A stretch of DNA of 6,767 nt from Bacillota bacterium (lineage in GTDB: Bacteria > Bacillota > Clostridia > Christensenellales > Pumilibacteraceae). Position numbers and translations under genes: made by a program. Of the stretch, positions 1 through 5,682 are shown in pieces. Location of the stretch: the NCBI GenBank assembly GCA_009787685.1, contig WQSV01000082.1, positions 1-6,767 on the forward strand, read 5' to 3'. The notes under the pieces were generated by a model that was given only the letters and a program-made list of their open reading frames with translations, ran no database searches and was not told the origin of the DNA. Positions within the stretch are counted from its first letter, which is position 1. Each line of letters begins with the position of its first letter.

Positions 1-1895
1 GCTTCACTTCCTCTTTCAACAATCGGTCTAAATCCTCTTTCAAGAACAAAATATAATTGCTCTGAGGTGCGAACAAGAACCTCTCTTCTCCCAGACGAAT
101 CAATTGGAAGGGACTGCCTAAGGTTTGAAAAATCATTATTCACTCGCGGTCTTAGCGCGCGTAGTGCTATTGGAGCTTGCCCACCAACACTTGATGGCCA
201 ATGAAAAATATCACTTGAAAAACTCGGCAAGCCATCAGTGTCAAATCGAATTGTCAATGAAAAAATTCGTCCTTGCCCATTGTTTGAGCCAAATTCAAAC
301 TCAATTCGATAATACCCCGTGAATCCAAGGGCATAAAAATTATGTCTCAAAAATGATGTTATGTTGTTTGTAAGCTCAACCGAATCACCAACAAACGGAT
401 AAATAAATGGTGCGCCGAAGTCATCACAAATGAACATCTCATGTGTTTGGGAATGCGAAACATTGTTTCCAAGTCTTGGCATTTCGCGCCATTTGAAAAA
501 ATGGGCAAACAACTTTGCAAAATCATTTTCATTTTGAACAAAATGGTTTTGATGTCCATCAAATGCAGTATTTTTTAAATGAGGAATTGCGTTTTGGTAA
601 TCACGAATAGGATTACTAGAAATTTCCACCCATTCAGAAATACCATCTCTCTCACCTCTTAACATTGTTCTGATTCGAACAATGAAAGTGGTGTTCAGAA
701 CATGGAAATTTTCACTTTCATTAAAGCCAACAAACTCAGTCAAGTCCGCATATCCATTTTGAAAAACGCCTTGTGTTGCAGTGTTTATTGTTGAAATGTT
801 AACTGCATGGCTTGTTCTTGCTCCATCGGAAGTTTCTCGATAGATTCTTATTTCATAGTCAACGTTTATTATGCTTGTGTCAAAATAAAGTGTCACATAA
901 GGGAAGTTTCGAAAAGTGCAAAGATAGAGGTTTGTTGGAATTGCTCCATCAACATCTTCAACGACAAGAAGTGCATAGTTTTCTCCAGTTGAAAAAGAAA
1001 TTCTTTTTCCGTTGATATAGAGTGAGATTTGAAATTGCCCAGATTGTTGAGGAAAAAAATTAAATCTTCTTTCAACGCTCATCACCTCTTCGCCAACCAT
1101 CCATTCAATCGTTCTCGGCGGATTGCCATGAGCATCAACAAAGTCAACCTCAAATGAAACCTCTTGCCTAGTCTCTTGGAAAAGTTCGCCCATAATATGT
1201 TCAAAATATTGTGGAGCCAAAACAAAATCATAAAAAGCACCAACTCGAACACTATGTGATATTTCTTGATTGAAATGATTAAAAACCGATGCTGTTATTT
1301 CAAACGCACCAACTCTGTGTGGTAAAAATGAAAAAGATTCATAGGATGTTAGCGTGATGTTTTCATATTCAACCCCAGTTTGAATGTCATGAATCCTCCA
1401 ATTTACCATGACAATATTAGCCAAATCAGTGTCAAGATGAGCGAAAAATTCAATGGTTGAAAAACTAAGCGCAGACTGAAAAATTTCTCCATTCGAAATA
1501 ACTTCAATTTTTTCTGGCGCCCTATCCGATACATTGACATAGGCAACTGCAACTCTTCCATTAGAAACCGACTGAACAGTGAGCCTTGCTCTCCCAGCTC
1601 TCAATGCAGTGACGCTACTTGTGTTGTTGCAGGCAGTGAATATTGAATTGTCTCCACTAATCAAAACAAAGTCTCTATTTCTGACGAGAACTGGTTCAAA
1701 TGTTATGTCGCTTCCAGAAATCATTCGAGACGAACCAACGATGATATTGATTTCCGAAAAATTTAGGGAAATGTTTTGAACTTGCACACCCCTCTCGCAT
1801 GAAGAAGCAAACAAAACAATAGCAAAAAGCATCACTGCACTAAGCACCAGTGATAAGATTCTTTTTGCCCCTATTTTTTCAAAAAACAGTTTCAT
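1..1895 (-). CDS. Large surface lipoprotein with Ig-like and FN3-like modules (3' end outside window)
   Basis: This is an open frame of 631 codons from an ATG with no stop before the left edge; an in-frame TAG directly precedes the ATG, so the start cannot lie further upstream. Residues 1-12 are basic, about 13-30 are hydrophobic, and FASSC places the lipobox Cys at residue 33, so the product is probably a lipid-anchored exported protein. Residues about 37-125 resemble a bacterial Ig-like (Big_2) domain, ending in the typical pattern SVTALRAGRARLTV. Residues about 126-215 and 216-305 look like two more beta-sandwich Ig/PKD modules with matching ends (FSFLPHRVGAFEITA and FNFFPQQSGQFQISL). Residues about 310-430 look like fibronectin type III (YEIRIYRE ... 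FIVRIRT ... EW). Residues 430-631 belong to no family I can name, but the tail TSEQLYFVLERGFRPIVERGSE resembles the stretch before a transglutaminase-like domain in clostridial surface proteins, which is an inference. It lies 55 nt after rpoZ with no terminator between. Function unknown; adhesion or wall processing is possible. Confidence 0.85.
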   Translation of the reverse strand, partial: MKLFFEKIGAKRILSLVLSAVMLFAIVLFASSCERGVQVQNISLNFSEINIIVGSSRMISGSDITFEPVLVRNRDFVLISGDNSIFTACNNTSSVTALRAGRARLTVQSVSNGRVAVAYVNVSDRAPEKIEVISNGEIFQSALSFSTIEFFAHLDTDLANIVMVNWRIHDIQTGVEYENITLTSYESFSFLPHRVGAFEITASVFNHFNQEISHSVRVGAFYDFVLAPQYFEHIMGELFQETRQEVSFEVDFVDAHGNPPRTIEWMVGEEVMSVERRFNFFPQQSGQFQISLYINGKRISFSTGENYALLVVEDVDGAIPTNLYLCTFRNFPYVTLYFDTSIINVDYEIRIYRETSDGARTSHAVNISTINTATQGVFQNGYADLTEFVGFNESENFHVLNTTFIVRIRTMLRGERDGISEWVEISSNPIRDYQNAIPHLKNTAFDGHQNHFVQNENDFAKLFAHFFKWREMPRLGNNVSHSQTHEMFICDDFGAPFIYPFVGDSVELTNNITSFLRHNFYALGFTGYYRIEFEFGSNNGQGRIFSLTIRFDTDGLPSFSSDIFHWPSSVGGQAPIALRALRPRVNNDFSNLRQSLPIDSSGRREVLVRTSEQLYFVLERGFRPIVERGSE

Positions 1896-1928
1896 CTATA
1901 GTATAATATGCCACCTTTTGTTCAATAA
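1896..1928 (-). promoter_or_regulatory. Weak start signals of the lipoprotein gene
   Basis: A TATACT hexamer (1905-1900) ends only 4 nt before the ATG at 1895. If it is a -10 element, the transcript would begin at or near the A of the ATG. The sequence 17 nt upstream of it (TTATTG, 1928-1923) is a poor -35. The only purine-rich site, AAAGGTGG (1918-1911), lies 15 nt before the ATG, further than usual for a ribosome binding site. The gene may be read through from gmk-rpoZ, or from its own near-leaderless transcript. The sequence does not decide between these. Confidence 0.25.
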
Positions 1929-1950
1929 AATCAAACAATCAGTTAAAAAA

Positions 1951-2145
1951 TTATTCTTCAATTCCGACTTCAATTTGTCCGTCGAAAACTTCTTGTGACG
2001 CAACGGTCACAGCACGCCTTCCAGCAGCATCTAGGACATCGGGCTTTTTCTCAAGCAGAAATCTTGCTCTCTTTGTGACAAGTGAGCAAAGCGCGTATTT
2101 GCAACCGATTTTTGTGACAATTTTGTCAATTGGTGGCTCTAACAT
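1951..2145 (-). CDS. rpoZ: DNA-directed RNA polymerase omega subunit
   Basis: Omega binds the RNA polymerase beta' subunit, aids assembly of the core enzyme and in many bacteria contributes to the ppGpp site. The product is 64 aa, normal for the short Bacillota form. The family core is visible: an N-terminal MLEPPIDKIVTKI, a helix with KYAL, and the conserved KRAR at residues 25-28, followed by an acidic C-terminal tail. The ATG at 2145 is chosen because AAAGGAG (2162-2156) lies 10 nt upstream; an in-frame TTG at 2193 would add 16 residues unlike the family and has no ribosome site. It follows gmk by 52 nt, the usual pairing in Bacillota, and is probably co-transcribed with it. The gmk-rpoZ gap contains a small hairpin abutting the ribosome site. 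Confidence 0.93.
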   Translation of the reverse strand: MLEPPIDKIVTKIGCKYALCSLVTKRARFLLEKKPDVLDAAGRRAVTVASQEVFDGQIEVGIEE

Positions 2146-2155
2146 ATTTTTTTGT

Positions 2156-2176
2156 CTCCTTTGCGTCCACGACGCA
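2156..2176 (-). promoter_or_regulatory. rpoZ ribosome binding site with adjoining hairpin
   Basis: On the minus strand GCGTC-GTG-GACGC (2175-2163) forms a 5-bp stem with a 3-nt loop. An extra T-A pair (2176 with 2162) could extend the stem to 6 bp, at the cost of the first A of the ribosome site. AAAGGAG (2162-2156) follows the stem directly, and the rpoZ ATG comes 10 nt later. The same arrangement occurs before ald. The stem could act as a ribosome standby structure, as an RNA-processing or stability element within the gmk-rpoZ transcript, or as a protein-binding site. Only the sequence arrangement is seen; the role is inferred. Confidence 0.6.
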
Positions 2177-2197
2177 CAATAATTGTTAAACAATTTT

Positions 2198-2806
2198 TCA
2201 ATTTAGTAGTTTTTTGATTTTTTCTTTGTTGAAGCTTATTTTATTTTTTTCTGCTGATATAATATTCATCGTGTCTTCAACTGCTCTTTCGATTGTGTCA
2301 TTAAAAACGATATAATCAAACAGTTCATGCTGAGCCAGTTCGCTTTTTGCACTTCCAATTCTTCTCAAAAGACTCTCTTCAGTTTCGGTTTTTCTGTTGA
2401 CCAATCTTTCGCGCAAAATTTCAAATGACGGAGGCATGACAAATATTCCAATCGCGTCTTTATATTTCGATTTTATTTGCCTTGCACCCTCAATATCAAT
2501 ATCAAATATCACATCGTGGCCTTTTTCCAAATTTTCGAAAACTTCTTTTTGGGGAGTTCCATAATAATTAGTGTATACTGTCGCATGCTCCAAAAATGCG
2601 TTTTCTTTCAACATTTTTTTGAATTCGTCTTTGTTTTTAAAAAAATAGTGAATCCCCTCTTTTTCGCCTTGTCTTGGATCTCGTGTTGTGACTGAAACCG
2701 AACGTCTCATGTTTGGAGATGCAGTCAAAACTCGTTCATAGATAGTGCCCTTTCCTGCACCCGATGGTCCTGAAATAATGATGAGTAGTCCAGAGTTTTC
2801 TTTCAT
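2198..2806 (-). CDS. gmk: Guanylate kinase
   Basis: Guanylate kinase phosphorylates GMP (and dGMP) to GDP with ATP in the cytoplasm, an essential step in GTP and (p)ppGpp metabolism. Counted from the ATG at 2806 the protein is 202 aa, close to the usual 200-210. The P-loop GPSGAGKGT is at residues 13-21. The GMP-binding segment VSVTTRDPRQGEKEGIHYFF follows at about 37-56 with the expected Ser, Arg and Tyr residues. The lid region contains RLVNRKTETEESLLRRI, with the conserved arginines. The ATG at 2806 is preferred over an in-frame GTG at 2812 because MKENSGLLIIISGPSG aligns with family N termini and because the likely transcription start falls downstream of the GTG. No Shine-Dalgarno site is visible. 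It is the first gene of a gmk-rpoZ unit and stops with TGA. Confidence 0.96.
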   Translation of the reverse strand: MKENSGLLIIISGPSGAGKGTIYERVLTASPNMRRSVSVTTRDPRQGEKEGIHYFFKNKDEFKKMLKENAFLEHATVYTNYYGTPQKEVFENLEKGHDVIFDIDIEGARQIKSKYKDAIGIFVMPPSFEILRERLVNRKTETEESLLRRIGSAKSELAQHELFDYIVFNDTIERAVEDTMNIISAEKNKISFNKEKIKKLLN

Positions 2807-2812
2807 CTTCAC

Positions 2813-2862
2813 AAAAGTATATCACACAAGCATGCTTTTGGCAACTCATGTGATATGCTTTT
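2813..2862. repeat. 18-bp imperfect inverted repeat around the gmk promoter
   Basis: The left arm AAAAGTATATCACACAAG (2813-2830) and the reverse complement of 2845-2862 (AAAAGCATATCACATGAG) agree at 15 of 18 positions, including a perfect ATATCACA/TGTGATAT core. The 14-nt centre overlaps part of a 10-bp palindrome AAGCATGCTT (2828-2837). In a minus-strand RNA two of the three mismatches become G-U pairs, so read-through RNA from ald could fold into a long hairpin here. As DNA it has the geometry of an operator covering the -35 and -10 elements of gmk. No protein ligand can be named. Confidence 0.6.
2816..2844 (-). promoter_or_regulatory. gmk promoter giving a (near-)leaderless transcript
   Basis: TTGCCA (2844-2839, five of six matches to TTGACA), a 17-nt spacer, and TATACT (2821-2816) preceded by an extended -10 TG at the right distance (TGA-TATACT). 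The predicted transcription start is about 2810-2808, only 2-4 nt before the gmk ATG at 2806. No ribosome binding site precedes that ATG. The -35 lies in the loop and the -10 in one arm of an imperfect inverted repeat. Confidence 0.65.
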
Positions 2863-2881
2863 AAAATTTTGTTAAAATTTT
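2861..2881. repeat. Tandem TTAAAATTTT pair, possible UP-like A/T tract
   Basis: Two identical copies of TTAAAATTTT (2861-2870 and 2872-2881) are separated by one G, giving an 11-bp period close to one helical turn. They lie upstream of the gmk -35 element, on its side facing ald, and could bend DNA or act as an UP-like element. They are also compatible with chance in AT-rich DNA. Confidence 0.35.
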
Positions 2882-2912
2882 TTCGATAAAATCCCGCAAC
2901 AAGACCGCGAGG

Positions 2913-2945
2913 TGTCGAATATAGGAAAACTCGACAAAAACGCAA
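2913..2945 (-). promoter_or_regulatory. Possible second, weaker promoter upstream of gmk
   Basis: TTGCGT (2945-2940), a 16-nt spacer and TATATT (2923-2918) form a weak promoter candidate about 100 nt upstream of gmk. A 6-bp inverted repeat TGTCGA/TCGACA (2913-2918 and 2931-2936) overlaps its -10 and spacer. If used, its RNA would include the large inverted repeat in front of gmk. The -35 match is only three of six. Confidence 0.25.
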
Positions 2946-2986
2946 GAAATCAACCCGAAAAGATTAAAAACAGTTCTTTGTAAAAT

Positions 2987-3025
2987 AAAAATGCGAGCAA
3001 AGCATTATCGCCCACTCGCATTTTT
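2987..3025 (-). terminator. Intrinsic terminator of ald
   Basis: Read on the minus strand, AAAAATGCGAG (3025-3015) and CTCGCATTTTT (2997-2987) form an 11-bp perfect stem with a 17-nt loop. T-rich sequence follows (TTTTT-A-TTTT-A including the last stem bases). The stem begins 19 nt after the ald TAG stop. A T-rich run also follows in the plus direction, so it could work both ways, although no plus-strand gene approaches it. It separates ald from the gmk promoter. Confidence 0.85.
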
Positions 3026-3044
3026 ATTAATTTTTCCAAACAAT

Positions 3045-4166
3045 CTAAACTCCAAAGAAATCTTTTGTTGATTTATAAGCAAGATTTAAATCATCCGCAA
3101 CAGCTTTATACGTGATGAATCCATCATATGTATTTAAGCCTAGCATCAATGCTTTGTCTTCTTTCAATGCGTTGATTGTTCCTTTGTTTGCAATGTCAAG
3201 AAGGTATTTTAAAGTCACATCAGTTAGCGCAAAAGTCGAAGTTCTTGGAACTGAACCCGGCATGTTTGCAACTGAATAGTGAATAACACCGTGTTTTTCG
3301 TAACATGGATTTGCGTGAGTTGTGACACGGTCGATTGTTTCAACCATTCCTCCTTGGTCGATTGCAACGTCAACAATAACCGAACCCTTTTTCATGGTTT
3401 TGACCATTGCTTCAGAGACAAGTTTCGGCGCTTTCGCTCCCGGAATCAAAACCGCTCCAACAAGAAGGTCACATTCAGCGACCATTTTCGCGATATTGTA
3501 TTCACTTGCCCAAAGCGTTTTCATTCTTCCAGAATAAAGTTCATCAATATAGATTAGGCGTTTTTTCGAGATATCCATGATTGTGACATCAGCGCCAAGA
3601 CCCATCGCCATTCTAGCCGCACTCAATCCAACAATACCACCACCGATGACAACAACTTTCCCCGGAGCAACCCCCGGAACTCCGCCAAGAAGTGTTCCCG
3701 AACCGCCCCAAAATTTTGTCAACATTTGAGCGCCGACTTGCGTTGCAACACGTCCAGCAACCTCACTCATTGGAGTGAGCAGTGGGAGTGAGCCGTCGCT
3801 GAGTTCAACAGTTTCATAGGCAATCGCTGTGACCTTTTTTCTCATCAGTGCTTCCGCCAATGGCTTTTCAGCAGCAAGGTGAAGATAAGTGTAGAGAGTT
3901 TGTCCTTCTTTGAACAGGTCATATTCACATTCAAGTGGCTCTTTGACTTTGACAATAGTGTCGACTTTGTCAAAAATTTCTTTTGGGGTTTTCAACATTT
4001 TCGCGCCAGCTTCTATGTATTCTTTGTCAGTAATACCGCTACCCTCGCCTGCTGTCGTTTGAACAAAAACGCTGTGTCCTGCGCTGACAAGCGAGCGAAC
4101 ACCCGCTGGTGTCATCGCGACCCTGTTCTCGTTTGCTTTGATTTCTTTTGGAACTCCAATTATCAT
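3045..4166 (-). CDS. ald: Alanine dehydrogenase (NAD+-dependent)
   Basis: This cytoplasmic enzyme reversibly converts L-alanine, NAD+ and water to pyruvate, ammonium and NADH, allowing alanine use as a carbon and nitrogen source. At 373 aa it is full family length (about 370-378). The N-terminal AlaDH/PNT domain begins MIIGVPKEIKANENRVAMTP. Known pyruvate-site and catalytic residues fall at the family positions: Arg15, Lys75 (VKVKEP), His96 (YLHLAAE) and Asp270 (DVAIDQGG). The Rossmann motif GGGIVG is at 175-180 with the ribose-binding acid Asp198 at the end of the next strand (TIMDIS). The MPGSVPRTST segment at 302-311 is also typical. Codon Met4166 follows AAAGGAG by 11 nt. The gene has its own promoter and terminator, so it looks monocistronic. 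The PucR-family regulator upstream, beyond a pseudogene, is its likely controller by analogy with AdeR of Bacillus subtilis. Confidence 0.97.
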   Translation of the reverse strand: MIIGVPKEIKANENRVAMTPAGVRSLVSAGHSVFVQTTAGEGSGITDKEYIEAGAKMLKTPKEIFDKVDTIVKVKEPLECEYDLFKEGQTLYTYLHLAAEKPLAEALMRKKVTAIAYETVELSDGSLPLLTPMSEVAGRVATQVGAQMLTKFWGGSGTLLGGVPGVAPGKVVVIGGGIVGLSAARMAMGLGADVTIMDISKKRLIYIDELYSGRMKTLWASEYNIAKMVAECDLLVGAVLIPGAKAPKLVSEAMVKTMKKGSVIVDVAIDQGGMVETIDRVTTHANPCYEKHGVIHYSVANMPGSVPRTSTFALTDVTLKYLLDIANKGTINALKEDKALMLGLNTYDGFITYKAVADDLNLAYKSTKDFFGV

Positions 4167-4177
4167 TTTATCATTTT

Positions 4178-4198
4178 CTCCTTTGGGGTCTTCGACCC
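4178..4198 (-). promoter_or_regulatory. ald ribosome binding site with adjoining hairpin
   Basis: In the short ald leader GGGTC-GAA-GACCC (4198-4186) forms a 5-bp stem with a 3-nt loop. One C later comes AAAGGAG (4184-4178), 11 nt before the ald ATG. This matches the module before rpoZ in stem length, loop length and the shared bases G-GTC-G..GAC-C. A three-codon frame, ATG-ATA-AAA-TGA (4174-4163), overlaps the ald start, but its ATG is only 3 nt from the ribosome site, so it is probably not used. Confidence 0.6.
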
Positions 4199-4221
4199 TC
4201 TTGTTTTTAGTTTACACATTT

Positions 4222-4250
4222 AAAATAACACACTAAAAAAATGATGTCAA
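4222..4250 (-). promoter_or_regulatory. ald promoter
   Basis: A perfect TTGACA (4250-4245), a 17-nt spacer and TATTTT (4227-4222) preceded by an extended -10 TG (TGT-TATTTT). Predicted start is near 4215, giving a leader of about 50 nt that contains the hairpin and ribosome site. A short inverted repeat GATG-5 nt-CATC (4243-4255) overlaps the -35 and is a weak operator candidate. The 35 nt between the pseudogene stop and the -35 are AT-rich and hold no other motif I recognise. Confidence 0.8.
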
Positions 4251-4282
4251 GCATCTTGGATAGTTATGTTAAAAAAATTATT

Positions 4283-4752
4283 TTACCTCGAAGCAGACCT
4301 TTTGCTAAATATTATTGTTGTGTTATCACGAGTAAAAACCATATACTGCCTAAATCCCCCAATGCAAGATACCCTCACTTCAGAACTTCCAAGAGTTTCT
4401 TGAGTGAATGTTAACCTAGAGCCCCTTAATCTCCAGTTGAAGTGTCGAATAATAGTATCAAAACCTAAAAATATCCTTAAAAAATCTCCGCCAATTATAT
4501 CATATCCTTCATTAGGCGCCTACCCCTTCCACTAGTCCCTCTGCGAAAATTACAACCCCTCTCTGCGATTGCTCCACATCATCGAACATCACCCCTAGTA
4601 ACAGTCCAAATACCTCAAGAGAGACTAATATCTTGATTGAGATAATGCCTCTATATTTCCCGCAACAAAATTTGCGTCTATGTTCAAACAAGCAGTCACA
4701 AACGGAATTAGCAAAAAATAAGTAGTGTTAAGAATACTATCCTTTTCTTCAC
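4283..4752 (-). pseudogene. Decayed small lipoprotein gene, frameshifted three times
   Basis: No single frame is open here, but joined frames read as one protein of about 155 residues. Frame one starts at GTG 4752 (VKKRIVFLTLLIF) and stops at TAA 4710-4708. Loss of one T in the T run at 4719-4712 explains this, because the next frame (from 4711) continues as LIPFVTAC, completing a signal peptide with lipobox VTAC and then LNIDANFVAGNIEALSQSRY. A second shift near 4631-4625 opens VSLEVFGLLLGVMFDDVEQS and onward to TAA 4514-4512. A third near 4520 opens PNEGYDIIGGDFLRIFLGFD and onward to TAA 4285-4283. The signal peptide supports a former secreted lipoprotein; the mature part matches no family I know. 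It starts 14 nt after the regulator stop, so it was probably the last gene of that operon. Arginine is AGG in 8 of 13 cases, against 1 of 9 in ald and 1 of 6 in the regulator, which hints at foreign origin. No terminator is visible after it. Confidence 0.65.
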
Positions 4753-4766
4753 AAAAAGCTTCCCAT

Positions 4767-5675
4767 TTATTCACTTGATAATTTGTGTAAAATACTGATT
4801 AGGCGGAATGTTGTTGCGTCGTTGAAATTTCGAATGTCTAGTCCTGTTATTTTTTCGATTTTGTCAAGTCGATATATTAAAGTGTTTCGATGAAGAAACA
4901 TTGTTCTTGCTGTTTCTGAAATATTAAGGGAATTTTTTAAGAACGCGTTCGCTGTTTCCATTGATTCAACATCATAAAGAACTTCAAGGCTTTTTTTGTC
5001 AATTAATGTTGTCAAATAATTAAACAAAGTTTCCTTGTCAATGTTCGACAACATTTTTGCAACACCAAATTCTTTATAGGAATAAACATTTTCATTTGGG
5101 GAGAGCATTGATCCAAAAGTGTGAGCAACTTGAGATTGTTGATAAGCTTTTTCAAGTTCACTAAATTTATTTATATGCCCACCCACATTGATTTTGAGTT
5201 CACACCTCAACTCTTCTTTTATGTTCTCAAGAAGAATTTTTGCAAAGTCTTGCGCTGAAATGTAATCATCATCGGGTGAATATTTTTTCAAAAATACAAC
5301 TGTTTTTTCGCTGATTAAAAGAATTTTGTCTTCTTCTTTTGAGACTGCATTTAAATATGCAATGATATCGTTTGTCTTTTCTTTTTGATTTGGAATGATT
5401 GAAAGAGCATAATATGAAAAGTCTTCACCAGAGAATTCTTTTTTTAACTCATCTTGTTCAAAGCTAGTTGATTTCCCATTTAAAAAATTGATTAATTTTT
5501 CAGATAAAGTTTTATTTGACGAACTTTGAGTTTGTTTGATGACATATTCTTTTCCATCAATGTGAAATATGCTCTCATGCTCATTTAAAATAATACAAAT
5601 CTTCTCACCCTTGGAAGTCGTTATTTCAAGGGTGTTTGTGAGAATATTCTGCGATTTTTGATTTTTTTTTGACAT
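4767..5675 (-). CDS. PucR/CdaR-family transcriptional regulator (AdeR-like candidate)
   Basis: This is a 302-aa cytoplasmic DNA-binding protein. The C terminus (about 228-300) is the PucR-type helix-turn-helix, with the hallmark SETARTMFLHRNTLIYRLDK at 253-272 followed by ITGLDIRNFNDA and a final helix. Residues about 135-215 fit the CdaR GGDEF-like middle domain (inactive as a cyclase), with VGGHINKFSELEKAYQQSQVA typical of that fold. Residues 1-130 form a variable, Lys/Glu-rich sensor-like region with no motif I recognise. It is shorter than classic PucR or CdaR activators, and no membrane segment is seen. The ATG lies 7 nt after the tyrS stop and no Shine-Dalgarno is visible, so it may depend on translational coupling to tyrS. 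Proximity to ald suggests control of alanine catabolism, as for AdeR in Bacillus subtilis; this is inference. The effector is unknown. Confidence 0.88.
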   Translation of the reverse strand: MSKKNQKSQNILTNTLEITTSKGEKICIILNEHESIFHIDGKEYVIKQTQSSSNKTLSEKLINFLNGKSTSFEQDELKKEFSGEDFSYYALSIIPNQKEKTNDIIAYLNAVSKEEDKILLISEKTVVFLKKYSPDDDYISAQDFAKILLENIKEELRCELKINVGGHINKFSELEKAYQQSQVAHTFGSMLSPNENVYSYKEFGVAKMLSNIDKETLFNYLTTLIDKKSLEVLYDVESMETANAFLKNSLNISETARTMFLHRNTLIYRLDKIEKITGLDIRNFNDATTFRLISILHKLSSE

Positions 5676-5682
5676 GAAATTT

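Noticed and set aside
125..1779. Several short frames on both strands in the left quarter (for example 125-322, 893-1075, 1579-1779)
   Set aside because: All are overlapped by the continuous 631-codon lipoprotein frame, which has a signal peptide and module structure. They are shadows.
2146..2193. TTG at 2193 as an earlier start for rpoZ
   Set aside because: The added residues do not resemble omega, and the strong AAAGGAG fits only the ATG at 2145.
2807..2812. GTG at 2812 as the gmk start
   Set aside because: Family N termini fit the ATG at 2806 better and the likely transcription start lies downstream of 2812. The difference is only two residues, so it is not fully excluded.
2736..2945. 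Minus-strand frame of 69 codons across the gmk promoter region
   Set aside because: It overlaps the gmk start in another frame, runs through the promoter and inverted repeat, and has no ribosome site or familiar motif.
4163..4174. Three-codon leader frame overlapping the ald start
   Set aside because: Its ATG is only 3 nt from the Shine-Dalgarno and the frame is too short to judge. It most likely reflects A/T-rich start-region sequence.
3879..4223. Plus-strand open frame of 114 codons
   Set aside because: It lies antisense to ald, whose motifs are complete, and shows no recognisable protein signature or ribosome site. The other plus-strand frames within ald (3279-3557, 3322-3537), tyrS (5776-6066, 6097-6414) and gmk (2477-2695) were rejected on the same grounds.
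4167..4282. Riboswitch or T-box in the ald leader
   Set aside because: The predicted leader is only about 50 nt and holds one 5-bp hairpin, with no conserved aptamer or T-box sequence.
4283..4310. Terminator after the regulator/pseudogene
   Set aside because: The T run following 4283 has only weak A/T pairing before it and no GC stem.
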